From Otis tarda (Eukaryota > Chordata > Aves > Otidiformes > Otididae), in assembly GCA_026413225.1 (NCBI GenBank), contig CM048557.1, positions 61,308,987 through 61,372,986 on the forward strand: 64,000 nucleotides of DNA. Reading direction: 5' to 3'. The notes under the pieces are model-generated. The model saw only the letters and a list, made by a program, of their open reading frames with translations, was not told the DNA's origin and did no database searches. Positions 49,016 through 60,830 of this stretch are shown here, in pieces. Each line of letters starts with the position of its first letter. Position 1 is the first letter of the stretch. The translations under genes were made by a program, and so were the position numbers.

Positions 49016-49829
49016 AGCAGCGAAGTTTCATTTCACCAGAACTGTTTAAAGCCTTACGCTCCATAGCTAGTTCCCAGGGATAACAAATAAAACATCATCA
49101 GCAAAGAGACGTCAGTGGGACTTAGTTTCATAAGCAGAAGTTAGGTGCCTGGATACACTTGTGGTTTCAGATGGACAGGACTTCTTCAGGCCTCAGCACG
49201 AGGGCTTTCTGAGAGCCCACACTCAGCCCAATGCCACATTCCAGGTCGACGTCTTGTCCACCAAACGATCGTTGGACAGCAGGGCAAAGTGCTCCAGTGA
49301 GAAGGGGAGGAGAGGGGATGTGGGATATGCTATGTTTCTGGTGGCACTCAAAGATGGAGCAGCATGAGTATTGTGGTTTTAGTTAAAGACTGGTGATCTC
49401 TTTTTGTCCAGCTAGCATTCCCACTTGTGTGACATCTTTGGAGAACAGAGGAAATCTCAGTATTATCAGCAGTTGTCACCATTATTTTAAAAAGTCTCCT
49501 CTTGCTCTTCCCAGAGTCATAAATTGCCATGCTGCACTTGCAACATTGCCACCTTGCTGCCTCACTTTTCTGAGACCATTTGGTTTCAGCTGTGCAGCAA
49601 TTATCCAGAATAAGCACCAGGGGAGGCAGGCACAGGGGACAGGGAGCAGGTTCAGCATGTCAGACCTGAAACAGGAGTACGGCTCCTCATTCCTATAAAT
49701 GAAAGGCAGCAGGGTACCCATCTAATGGGACACCAGAGCTACCTTAAGCCCCAGCTAAGCACTGCTGTCATGGTTTGCATAAAGTGGCATGGCAGAGTAG
49801 CCTGGTGTCTGTCTCAGTTATTTGTATAG
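49016..49829. other. Non-coding sequence between MIR-like relics
   Basis: No gene supported. The overlapping opposite-strand frames at 49348-49721 show no domain. Confidence 0.5.
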
Positions 49830-49985
49830 CATCCATTGTAATAGTAACTGAGAAGCCTCATGATCTTTCATGTATTTGTCCATATAGCAGCCAAGTAAAG
49901 AGGTTTTATTATGCCCCCTTTTTGTAGGAAGAAATACTGAGGATAAAGGAGATTGAGAGTATGTCCCCAGCAATAGATCCAATAC
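49830..49985 (-). mobile_element. MIR-like SINE relic
   Basis: TCTTTCATGTATTTGTCC, GAGGTTTTATTATGCCCCCT, TTTTGTAGGAAGAAATACTG and AGGATAAAGGAGATTGAGAG follow the reverse complement of MIR (TTTACATGTATTAACTC, GAGGTAGGTACTATTATTAT, TTTTACAGATGAGGAAACTG, AGGCACAGAGAGGTTAAG). Same strand as the relic 0.8 kb to the left, but each covers the same MIR part, so they are separate insertions. Confidence 0.6.
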
Positions 49986-52900
49986 ACAGGCAAGTTTGTA
50001 TTTTCTAATTTGGACATTTATAACTATAATTTCAGGGGTGGGAGTTTTACTTAGTGAAAACCTACCCAGTGCTCCAGGTGGAAAATACATTAAGATTTAT
50101 GCTTGGATGTAATGCCAGTAATGCGAGAAGCATGGAAATACATTAGTTGGATAGTTGTTGGAAGAGTCTCCTTTCCAGCAGGCATGCTATTAGTAAAGCC
50201 CGTATTTCTACAGCCACCCAAAACAGATTAAATCTATTTACGCAACCATAATCCACCTCTGGCTGAATGGAGACAGTAGCTTGCCCAGGACAGAAGTAAT
50301 GTCCATTAAATTGGAGAATTTTTCGCAAAATTTCCAAAATACCCAGACATCTACTGTGTCTCAACAGAACCAGACAACATCCCATTCATTTGCAGTTGGA
50401 AATTAAAGGTTCAAAAGCATCAGGTGTTTCAAATTCTCCTTGCCGAATGAAGGCAGATTCTTAGTTATTAAATATTTACTAGACATCTAGTCCAGATCAC
50501 ACATCTGGCCTGAACATTTCCCTCAAAGCTAACCTTGAATATCACATAAATACTCATGTCTCCTTGATTGAGCTAAATTGTTTAAGGTGAAAAATGTGAG
50601 CAAAAGATGTAATGAACGGGCTGGTTGGTTACATGAATAATCCTCCCTGAAGTATTGTGGTGACATTTCTTCTCTTAATGCCTGGGTGATTTTGTTGAAG
50701 TAGTTGACTATTGTTTTATGCATTAATTTGAGGCTTGAGGGGGGAAAAGAAATGTTAAAAAATGAAATCAATTTCCCATTCAGGCCCCAAAAACTTTCTG
50801 CAGCAACCTTACCTACTCTCTGAGGACTGTACAATATGCTGAGAAAAATACATTTTGTGGGAGTCTCTGGTTTAAATCCAGGCAGCACTCCACTGAGTTT
50901 TTTATGAGGAACAAAACAAATTATAAATAGGGATAGCAAAGTTCTAGGTGAATATTCCAGGACTATAGCTAATCAATTCTGCACACATAAGATACAAGGA
51001 ACTCACCAAGCTGGTGCATGTATAGAGTCCAACCTTAATTAACCGCGTACGTGAATTTTGGATTACTGAAGAACCATGTGTTGTTAATTTAATAAATCTC
51101 CATTAATGTTGCAGGTAGCAGCAACTGCCACAAGAACCATTACAAATTGACCCTTTTCAAATCCTCATAATCCTGCACTGGAGAGATATACCTAATTAGG
51201 CTCATTAAAAGTAAACATTGATTGGCAGGACCACTGGGATCCTTAAAAGGGCTGTGTGGTCAGAAAGAATCGCTGCATTCCTGATCTCCAGAGCAGCAGC
51301 CGATTGTTTGTTCCTTCTGCCATGGTCCGTAAAACCAATAGGAAAACTGCTGACAGCAAGTAGTAGGGCAGCAAGGAAGGATGTGGGTTACATTTGCAGG
51401 TGAAAGCCCTTAAATACGCAACATTTCCACAATCAGGTCACATTCACGTCCATGTGGCTGGTGGGGAACATACACCAAAACTAGTATGGACATAAAGGAA
51501 TCAAGGACCTTTGAACTGTGATTGACTCTTGTTAAGAATTTGGGGCTGTTTCTCCAACATTTTATGTTTTGTTAAGTCATTAGCACCTGTGCAAAATGAG
51601 TGTAGGAAAACATGGGCAAATCAATAGTGTGTTACATAGGCATCAGTAATTACATAGCAGTGGGGATTTGGATCTTGGGACTTTTCAATTATTTTTTGTT
51701 GCAAATGATGTTTAGACACCACTGGGGAAATCATGTTTCAGTCAAACACTATGTGTTTTGCTCAATGTAGGTCAGTGTTACGGAGGTAATCAAATAATAT
51801 GGATCTTTCTGGGCTTAAAAAAAAAATCTACCAGTCTCAAAATCTCCATTTCTGAGTCCGAGTTAAAAAAAAAAAAGGTATTGGTTTATTACATAGCTTG
51901 AACAGCATCTGGCTGGAACACCAGTGTCATTTTGAACGCTCAGACATTGCCCTGGACATCTAAGTCAATGCACGTTTTCCAGTGTGTAGTCTGTCTGCTT
52001 TTAAAGTCAGTCTCCAACATCTTCTTCCACAGAATGTGTAAGCATATTTAATCTTTCTGTGTTCCAGAACTACACAGGCACATGAGCACTTTAATCACAT
52101 CTAAAAACCCTACTGCAGATCAAAGGAGTTCTAGTAACAGTCTACGTAAGTGTTCCTAATGTGGAAAAAATGGACAATAATGTGACCTAGTGTAGCTCTC
52201 CGAGCAGCGTCAGGTAAGTTGAATTATCTCTCAGTTGCCCTGATCAGTGAGAGCACACATGAGCAGTTACTCTGGACCTGCCGATGTCCAGTCACTTGCT
52301 CAATTGCCAGAGCTTCATGGCTTGTCTGAGCCTTTTGCTTCATCTATTGCCTTTAGTTCTCCTGCACTAAAAATCCCTTGGATGGCTAGAAGACACAGGA
52401 GATTGTCCCAGTTTCTCCCCCAACTTGTTGCTCTGGTTTCTGATGGATGCCTGAAGCCCAGATGCAGAGACATTCTCACGCAGGGATACAGCAGCTCTGC
52501 CTCCTCTGGAACAGAGGGCAAACACTTCAGAACAGGCTGCAGTGGAAGCCTGGGAGGTACTTCATGTTTCATTGCAGCTTGAATGCAATAAAGAAGTGGA
52601 AGTGTCAAAAAAAGTTTAGTGTGCCATTGGTTAAAATGATGAAGGGACTGAGGGCTGCCAAAACCAAAATAACAAGAAAATGTCTCTGAAGGCACTCCTG
52701 ACGCATCATTTTGACAGATGTGCAGCTCCTTGTTAGCTGTAGGTAACAGGGAAGAGCAGGCTCTTCTGCAACAACCTCCCTGGCTTGAGACTGGGAGTAG
52801 ATTTGTGGTGAACTGAGCAGAAGTTGTATTCAAAAACAACTGCATTTGTCAGATTAGAGAAGTTTCTGGCAGTCCTGAGCATACACAAATGCTCCTCCAA

Positions 52901-53648
52901 TCCTGCTTTCTCCAGCCCACCACCCTCCCAAGGATCCTGTTCCCAGCCAGCATTCGCTTTGACCCAGACTTACCTCTTTTTACCACTTAGTCTAAGAGCT
53001 GTGTGACTGTGAGCTGTGTTTGACAGGGACACCACCATATTTCTGCTGCACGTCTGACGGGTGCTGTACATCTTTGTCCAGCTTTCCATACCTCCGCCTG
53101 CCTGGCAGGTGGGCTCTGGACCGTTCACCAAGAATGCAATAGCCTTGAATGTCAGTCGAGATACTTTCCACTGCTCAGACAAATGCTTTATGGGAATCTG
53201 AAAGGGAAATAGTGAAAAGAAAAACCTCAAAAAGGTAAACACAGTTTGTTATTATTGTCACTTGTGCTTCTGCCTGATTTCTTTGGAGTTGGTTTCCTGA
53301 CAAAAAAATAGTGTGAAACCGCTGTATTAAGATGTGCAGCATAGCCTGTGCAGTGCTCAGACTGCCTGCTGCTTCATATTTATTAATTGAGAAATCCTTG
53401 GGCAAATTGCCACTCGAGCCACAACATTGTTGATAAATTCAGCACTTGTTGGTACTCCAGCAGCATGCAAAGAAGCTGAACGAGACTGATTACACTGTGC
53501 AGCTATATCTGCAGAAGGTTGATTATATGGTTTGCTTCCTAATTAAACATCTAAACATCCATTTACTGAGGAAAGTGATATTGAAGAATCATCACATATA
53601 GCAGCCTTATGTGGAATAAGAGAGCCAATATGAAGACTCCTGGGCCAC
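49986..53648. other. Non-coding unique sequence
   Basis: No gene identified. The minus-strand frames at 50529-50939 (136 codons) and 52315-52845 (176 codons) show no domain, and the latter is overlapped by plus-strand frames. The AT-rich segment 51000-51210 includes CpGs (CCGCGTACG) and CCTAATTAGG at 51191-51200 and could be a conserved noncoding element. Confidence 0.55.
51191..51200. promoter_or_regulatory. Palindrome CCTAATTAGG (second copy)
   Basis: Identical to the inner 10 bases of the palindrome at 4304-4315. It contains the homeodomain core TAATTA and sits in an AT-rich block with few repeats. Function is inferred from motif only. Confidence 0.3.
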
Positions 53649-54229
53649 TGTCCTGGTTTCAGCTGGGATGGAGTTATTTTTCTTCCCAGTAGCTGCTGTG
53701 TTTTGGATTTAGTATGGGATTTGGTATGTGAAGAGCTTCCCAGGTTTTGCTATTATGCAGGTGCAAAAAGCTGGGAGGGATATAGCCAGTACAGTTGACA
53801 CAACTAGCCAAATGAAGTATCCCATACCATAGGCATCGTGCTCAGCATATAAGCGGGGGTTGGCCGTTGGGCACCCCTCTTGCTCTTACCGTCACTACTC
53901 AAAATTGCTCTGAGATTGCTCTCGGTTCCATTCCGTGATCGCTGCTTGGGATGGGCTGTATCGATAGTCAGGCAATCAAGTGGCGAGAAGTTTGTGCATT
54001 GTTCAGTTTGTATATTTTATTATCCCTATATTTTATTCTTATTATCATCATTATTATTTTATATATATAGATATATAAATTACCTCTTCCTTTGCTATTT
54101 TAGTAAACTGTCTTTGTATCAACCCACGACTTTTCCTTTCTTCCCGATTCTCTCTTCCATTCTCCTGGGGAGATGGAGGATGAGCAAGCAGCTGTGTGGT
54201 ACATGATTGCCAACTGTGGTTAAACCACA
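53649..54229 (+). mobile_element. Solo-type avian ERVL long terminal repeat
   Basis: The segment starts TGTCCTGGTTTCAGCTGGGA and runs through GCTGTGTTTTGGATTTAGTA, CATACCATAGGCATCGTG, TCTTTGTATCAACCCACGAC and GGTTAAACCACA, the order of a very common bird LTR that I recall as ERVL-type. It has the retroviral TG...CA ends. A TATA-like TATAAG at 53848-53853 and a downstream GTAAACTGTCTT region set the sense as +. The five bases before it (GCCAC) and after it (GCAAC) agree at four of five positions, which fits the expected 5-bp target duplication. No internal retroviral genes flank it, so it is best read as a solo LTR. It has no coding role. Confidence 0.88.
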
Positions 54230-55473
54230 GCAACGGCAAAGACATTGTACTGGCCAGGTGCTCTACAAAAAGCTGGTTGGAGCTCACATGCAGTTTGGCA
54301 TAACAAACATATCCTAAACCTTGTCACTCTTTCATGAGCAAAGGTGAAATGAAATCAGATGTGGAAGAAGCAAGAAAATCAGCTTCTGTCTCAGCTTCTG
54401 GTATGGACTGATACGGAGCTGTGATCATGAGCAAGAGGTACCACAGCATTGTGTCTGCTGGCATCATCACAGAGACTGCTAAGAAAGCAGCAGAGGGACT
54501 TTCTGAAACCATGCCTCAGTGAAACAAAAATTTCCATTCCAATAATTACTCCAGTCATTCCTGAAGCATCGCATGCAAGAGGCTCACCACTTAGAGGAGG
54601 AGAGGCAAGGGGGAGGGAAGGAGGATTTCTCTTTTAATGTCTTTTTTCTTGTTCCCTCACTACCTTTTTTCTCCCTGGCGCTGAATCAGACAGTTACAAG
54701 CTTACCCAAACATAGAAATTACCATATGGGCTCAGCAGGATATCTGGGAATGATTTTCCCCATCACAGATACACATTAGGTCTCTTCCTTATCTTTAGCA
54801 TTTAATAGCATTATTTCTGATGTGAATAATTAAAAATCAAAGTAAAATGGCACTGCAGTTTCTTCTGTGAAGGAGCTGTGGAAGATAAAGGATGTTGCCG
54901 TGAGAATAAATTACTATAAACTAGCCATCAATAAATTTCAGCATGATGATTAGAAGAAAAGAAAGTCTGGAAAAGGTTTCTGATGGATGCTGAGGGCTGA
55001 AAGTTAATACATTGTTTGTATGAAGGCTGCTGCTTTTAGAAATGAAATTATATGATCTGATTGTCTGTAACAGGGGACTGACTTTAATGCCTAGTGTGTA
55101 CTTTTGCTTCTAGGTCACCATTCAGCAGATCTCCAAATTCATTTCTTCATCATTTATTTTAAGGACTGTCATTTTGAGGCAACACAATCTCCATGAATGC
55201 TGTTAATATCCCGTCTGGTCAAAAGACAGTAGGGAAAAAAACATCATAAAAAGTTTGAAAACAGCAGCTAAACCAACCTTTTATTTCAGTTTCATTTCAC
55301 TTCAGTAGACCCCTGTCTTATTGTTGTTATTGTTGCTATCATTCAGCTCAGCTAAGTCACTTGCACAAGCACCGCACAGTTGATGGAAATGGGTTGACTG
55401 AAGGGTTAATGGAAAGAAAGGCTAAGTAGGATCAACATCACTGATGGTGATCCCAGGAGTGAGGGTAGATATA
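54230..55473. other. Non-coding unique sequence
   Basis: No gene supported. The short frames at 54324-54779 overlap on opposite strands. The stretch 54780-55300 is AT-rich with no repeat that I recognise. Confidence 0.55.
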
Positions 55474-55561
55474 TCATAGAATCATAGAATTGTAGAATGG
55501 TTTGGGTTGGAAGGGACCTTCAAAGGTCATCTAGTCCAGCCCCCCTGCAAGGAGCAGGGAA
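55474..55561 (-). mobile_element. Short CR1 LINE 3' end, little diverged
   Basis: TCATAGAATCATAGAATTGT, GGTTTGGGTTGGAAGGGACC, TTCAAAGGTCATCTAGTCC and AGCCCCCCTGCAAGGAGCAG reproduce the reverse-complemented CR1 3' end nearly perfectly. The element is minus-strand, about 88 bases and strongly 5'-truncated. It is the least mutated CR1 in the window and so probably the youngest. Confidence 0.95.
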
Positions 55562-57328
55562 GTAGTCTGAGGTTCAATGAGTGGATGAAGGAGTTAGGTC
55601 CTGAAGATGAATGTGGCAGCTGCAGTTAAGGGAAAAACTGCACTCCTGTGCTTTCCATCCCATTGGTTGCTGAATATATCAGAAAAGTCCTGAACCACTT
55701 TTTTAAAAGTATAAAAAATCCCAGAACGCACCCTACAAAACCTCAAACTACTTAACTTTATTCTTGGGTAAGAGCTGGTCTGTTTGTTCCTTTTGCCCAC
55801 AGCAAACGGAGAAAGGGTGCCTCAGCTGGCTGCTCCTGCAGATTGTCATCCTCCACCCCAGCTGTCGGAGGTCACCTACTCTTGCCAGTCAAGTCCACAT
55901 TTCAGCTGCATGTTTAAAACCCAGTTTTCCTCCTAGTCTTTCTGAGATCATATTTATTCCAGTCTGACTAGAAGTGGAAACTTTGCATGAGCCACTTTAA
56001 GAGTAGGTTAGAATCCTCTACCAGGCAATGCCTATTTAACTACAAAGAAGGAAAACTAGCTTTTCTGTCACACTTTTCTGAGTTGTGTGAGTCTTCTGCT
56101 TTATGATCATACTTAAGTTCACATTTGGGAAAGTTGGTCTAAATTAGTACCTTTCATTGCATTTAATGGAGCTACTTCCATTTGTACCTGAGGCCAGAGG
56201 AGAATCTACAGAATTGCTTCTCAAAAATCCACTTCTTATTTCAAATATATGATCTATCCTCCATTTTCCATATATTTCTTTGTTAGAAAAAAAAGCCACT
56301 GTAAAAACACAGCCCATCATTACAGTGTCTGTGGTACAACAGATGGCATTTGCAAAATTAAGGGGATGATATAAGCAGCAAATTATTAGGACAAGGCACA
56401 ACCAATTCACGGGAAATGCATACAATTTAGCTCCAAATTTAGCGGTGAGAAGAATCTATTGCACATCAGAGATGAAAAGAAATGACAAAAATAATGAAAC
56501 AAATTGCACAGCACTAGACTGTTAAATATTATTAGCCTACCAGAAGCCCAAAGTAAGTAATATTAAGAGTTGAGTATATGTGGCTTTCTGCAAACGAAAA
56601 GCATATGGTTTAAGGGAAACCACAGTCACTTAAAGTCATCAAGTTTAGGTAAATAAGGCAAAAAGATACAATAGACTCTGAAAAGCAAGTTTCTTTAAGA
56701 ATAAAGCAGGCCAGAAATGGTTCAGTAATTCCCAAGGAGCTGGTTGGGGCTGATTGTGCTATTTAAGCAATGTGTCTCGTAGGTTACTAATGTGAGCAGC
56801 AGTCTGCCTGCTGCATTTTAAATTACCAGCCACTGCCAGCCCATTGTTTTATGTGATTCCCCTTCTGAATAGATATATTTATTCATAAATAGCTGGCTGT
56901 TCAGTGAGTCTCCCTCCGCTTTGCGGAACTCACTATTTCTTTAGTCAGCTCGCACCGAACAAGCTTGCCTTATGCAAGCTTCCATGAGCTTCGTTCAGAT
57001 GTCCCAACTGTGGGGCACTATTGACCTGTGAAGCCTGAAAGAAGGTCAAAAATCAGCTGCTAAATGTTGTAGCTGGTCACCAGACCTCTGTTAAGAGTGG
57101 AAGGGCTACAGGGATATTTGAAGAAGCAGCAGGGATAATGCTCCAGCTTGAGACAGGCTCCTTTCCAGGTTGAGGGCTCTGGTTAAAAACTGCCCTTGGG
57201 GACATGGCTTTGTTTGCCATAGGCTAGTGTCACAGCAACGGCACCAGCACAGTCCAAAACTGGCTGCATGCTGTAAAACATCGTTATCTGAGGTCATTTA
57301 CTCTGCTACAGGTCTCACTGACTTCATT
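55562..57328. other. Non-coding unique sequence
   Basis: No gene supported. The block 56690-57020 is listed separately as a possible regulatory element. Open frames at 55594-55967 and 56144-56425 have no recognised domains. Confidence 0.55.
56690..57020. promoter_or_regulatory. Candidate conserved noncoding element with hairpin
   Basis: The block mixes AT-rich sequence (AGATATATTTATTCATAAAT) with CpG-bearing pieces (CCTCCGCTTTGCGGAACTC, GCTCGCACCGAAC, CTTCGTTC). It contains a perfect inverted repeat: AAGCTTGC at 56961-56968 and GCAAGCTT at 56974-56981 around CTTAT. CCGCTTTGCGG is a second short hairpin at about 56927-56937. The absence of recognised repeats and the CpG retention suggest constraint, but this is inference. 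Confidence 0.3.
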
Positions 57329-57344
57329 AAAAAAAAAAAAAAAA
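57329..57344 (+). repeat. A16 homopolymer
   Basis: A simple mononucleotide run. Confidence 0.9.
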
Positions 57345-60300
57345 GATATTTCAGCAAACAAACACCCCCAGTGAAGGAACGGATATGCTGCAGTGGTGAC
57401 CTGGTGACTCTCCACAAATCCCTCTCCACAGATCCCTGCCTTGAGGTGAGGGATCTGACCGTGGTCTCCCTCTCTGTGCAACGGCAGTGAGCACCATGCT
57501 GAGCCCATGGTCCAGGAGCCCACTAGGAAAGGGGATAAAGGCAAGGAATCCCTCTTTTTATAACCAGTGTTTTAATTACTCTGAAGACAGGAAGGTGATG
57601 AAGCAACCATAGTACTGACGAGATGTGCCAGCTGATGTGTGCAGTGCCGTGACATTGCATCTGAATCTGAAAATTCCATGGTGCAACACCACCCTCAGCT
57701 GCGGGATCATGCTAGGAGAAAAAGGTCGGATGAGGAACGTCACAGCCTGCACTGACAAAACAGGGTTACCTCAGGGCTGATAAGATTAAGGATTAACACC
57801 TAGCTGTTCTCTTTCCCTTGTGTCCTGTGTTTGAATAAGAGTTGAAGGCTCTGTAAGATGAAGACTTCAGCATGCAGAGAATTTCTGAGCAGAGTTGTTA
57901 CCTCTGGTGCCTGGAGCAAAAGTGCCCCTTGGGATGTTTGACAGGATAAAATGTCTGACTTGATGATGGAGACAAAAGAAGGCCTCTCCACGGCAGATTT
58001 AGTCTCCTGAATTTACTGATAATGCACTCTCCTCCAATGAATCAAAATTCCACTTTACCCACTCAGATGTCTGTTCTGCACACTGCTGACATACACGGAA
58101 ATGCAAACCTCCTGTAAAAGTAAAAGAAAATGCAAATTATGTTCTGATAAACAAAGAGAGACTTCAGAAGAGGGTAAGGAGCTTTGGTTTAGGTTTGAAA
58201 TGAACTCTGTGAAACATAGATACAAAGAGAGAGAGATGTAACGAGGTGCTGATGCACCTGGGTAGTTCTGCACCGGGGGTTTCATACGGGGGTCAGTTTG
58301 CACTCTGGTAGATCTTTGCCTTTCCCCTTGCAGCCCAACAAACTCACCGTAGAGAACTCACATTCAGTGCAAGGTCACCCTGTAGAGATGTCCCCCTCCC
58401 ATCCCTCTCAGCAATACATATTAAAATGTCATTCTGACCTTCAGGGAAAAAAAAAAATTTCCTGCTGGAACATAGGATAGATGTGATCCAGCTGGCTGGG
58501 TGGAGGCATCTGCATCAGAGCTGGTCCTTCATGCTACAGGGAGAGGACCAAGAACCTACAGGAGAGGACTCATCTGCTGCTGATGTAGGTGTTTAAATTA
58601 GGGTGGATGAGTTGCCCCTAAAAGCACTTGTTTGGCTCCCTTGGCTACTGTGGGAGGCTGGGGTGATGGACTGAGGAGGGGGTATCTGCAGGGCAGCGAG
58701 TGTCCGAGCAGCTGAATGCTGACTTGGCAGTTAAGGAGAGAAAGTCTTTTCGGGGGCAAAGGGGGCAGAATCCAACACAGGTTGAAAGTGCTTGTGCTTT
58801 TATTCCATCCAGATGAGAGTGGATTTGCTGCCGGCTTTTGCCAGTTGGCTGAAATGAAGCTGGACCTTTTGCGGCTTTTCCAGTTCAGGCTGGTGAGCAT
58901 GGGAAGGAGCAGGAGAGGGAGGGAGGGAGAGGATGCTGCATTTACAGCATGATAACCCGTGTGTGATAAGGATGGTGGGGAATAAAACAGAAGTCCTGTT
59001 CCATGCCCAGTTCCCTGTGCAGCAGAGCACTTGAACCCCCGTAGCATGCAGCTCCCAAGGCAGCCCGATCTGATGTGCACCCAGCAATGAAACAACGGGC
59101 ACTGGCTCCTTAGGCCAACCTGCTCCCGCTCAGAGGGGGACCCAGTCCACCTGTCTTCTCAGCCACATAAAACCCAGACATCTGATCTAAGGTGGCCACC
59201 GTGGCTCCCTGGAGAGAGCCTGTCAGGGGGCTATTAGCTGATCTGTTTTAGAGCTCTTAGGATGGGAAAACTGCTCTGTGGGACAGCTTACAACTCTTCT
59301 GGATGCTTATTCACCCCATTTACTAAAGAGGATAAATTCCTCTAAATGAAGCTCAGCAAAATACTCAGAGCACTCTGAATCCACCTAACTGTTCAAAGCA
59401 GACGGAGGGCAAATTTAGCCCATCATCCCACAACACAGCAGCCCTTGCTTGGTGGGGAAACCCTCTGATCCTTCCTCTCATCCCCGCCCTTTCAGGGAGC
59501 CCAGGAGGTGACAGGGGCTGCCCAGTGCTCAGTGAGGGCTTTCTGGAGCTGGAAGACCAGAGAAACAGCACAGACTGAAGGAAACCAGGCTGTGTTAATT
59601 TATCCTGGGATCTCGGCTCTCCCTAAATCAGCAGTCTGTACAGTCAGCCGCGGCCTGCCTGCACGTTCGTATAAATCAAACCCAAATGAAATGTTGACAG
59701 AAGAGCCGAGTTTCGTGCACTAATTCAAGAAGCAGCCTGGGTGAAGGGATGTCAAGCTATAGTGCCTCAGTGCTTCCTTCCTCCAGCTCCCCGTTTCACC
59801 CAGCTCCCCCATTCCAGCAGCAAACCGGAGCACAGCCAGCCTCCCATTGCACAGGGCAGGGTGTTCTAGGGCGACGTGTCAACCCAGGCTGCAGGCCAAG
59901 GCTCACATGGAAGAAATGTAAAACCCCCGCCCCAACGTGTGCTTGCTTTGTGTGGGCGAGGAGCTGTCGTGCATGACGTACACGACGCACACGTGAGACG
60001 CCAAGCAGACAGGCCAGCGCTGTGGCGAGGGTCAGTGCTATTTCAATGGCTGCAAGATGTTCTAATTATAGTGTTGGGAAAGCTGGGAGCTGCCAGATTC
60101 AATACGGGAATAATGTGGCACAGGAGCTGCAAAGACACTTGTTGTTTTGTTCTTGGTTGCTTAACTCAGGGACAAAGCCTTTGAGGAAGGAAAAGCAACT
60201 TTGAGCCTATAATTGAGCCCCAGGAATTCTGAAAATGTATATAATTAGACACAGAAAAAAAAATTCAAGGCAGCCTCGTGTTTATTGCACTGGCTCCATC

Positions 60301-60744
60301 TCCTGTGCTTTTGGCACTGTGGTTTTTCAGCTGAGCGTCAGCCGGTTGACAGGGCTGTTAAATAACCTTCACCAGGATAAACAGCTGAGGAAGCCCTGCA
60401 GCTCACTCGAGCACAGTGCCTCTGGCGGGTGTTGCTCTTCGAGAGGGTTCAGGCAAGTGCATGGCTTTATATATACCGAGATATTCCTCTCCACTCCCTG
60501 CTTCATACTCTGCCCTGCCTCACTGCAAAATTTTTGCAGAGTTGCTCTTTGGTGTTATGGGATTTATAGCAGCATTTCCCACAGTTTTTATGCTCTGATT
60601 ATTCGTGGAGTGCTCTCCCTGGATAGTTGTGAGCTACACAGCCTGCAGAAGCCTTCGCTTGAAGCCTCTCAGAGCAGTCACCTGCCCCAGGTAGCAGGGG
60701 ATTTGGTGGGAGGTGGGATGATCAGACCTCTCCAGCACTCAGCT
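57345..60744. other. Non-coding, G+C richer sequence
   Basis: The sequence becomes visibly richer in G+C than the rest of the window. Longer open frames appear at 58598-59095 (minus, 165 codons), 58716-58952 and 60235-60762 (plus, 175 codons), but they overlap in opposing frames and show no domain. The CpG cluster at 59927-60027 is listed separately. A short GAGA run lies near 58226. Confidence 0.5.
59927..60027. promoter_or_regulatory. Small CpG cluster with CRE-like and E-box sites
   Basis: About eleven CpGs occur in 100 bases, far above the local level. Within it are TGACGT (59974-59979, a CRE-type half site) and CACGTG (59990-59995, an E-box), separated by CpG-rich ACACGACGCA. It is much shorter than a CpG island. 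More CpGs lie just upstream near 59649-59720 (CCGCGG, ACGTTCG). It could be a small promoter, enhancer or unmethylated binding platform. Confidence 0.3.
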
Positions 60745-60830
60745 TTGCTGCTGGCTTGCTGAGTGGCCCTGACTGAATCCCGTTGCAACCTGATGCCTCA
60801 GTTTCCCCTTCTAACAGATGGCAAAAGCAG
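60745..60830 (+). mobile_element. Possible MIR-like SINE relic
   Basis: TGCTGGCTTGCTGAGTGGCC, CTGACTGAATCC, then TGATGCCTCAGTTTCCCCTT and CTAACAGATGGCAAAA resemble MIR (CTTACTAGCTGTGTGACC, CTGTGCCTCAGTTTCCCCAT, CTGTAAAATGG). Only the CTCAGTTTCCCC core is close, so this is tentative. Confidence 0.4.

Noticed and set aside
52315-52845. Minus-strand open frame of 176 codons
   Set aside because: Overlapped by plus-strand frames of 80 and 111 codons. Composition is unremarkable and no family is recognised.
58598-59095. Minus-strand open frame of 165 codons
   Set aside because: Lies in a G+C richer patch where stops are fewer, and opposite and shifted frames are also open. No recognised domain.
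60235-60762. Plus-strand open frame of 175 codons
   Set aside because: It runs into a MIR-like relic, shows no domain, and a second frame is open over part of it.
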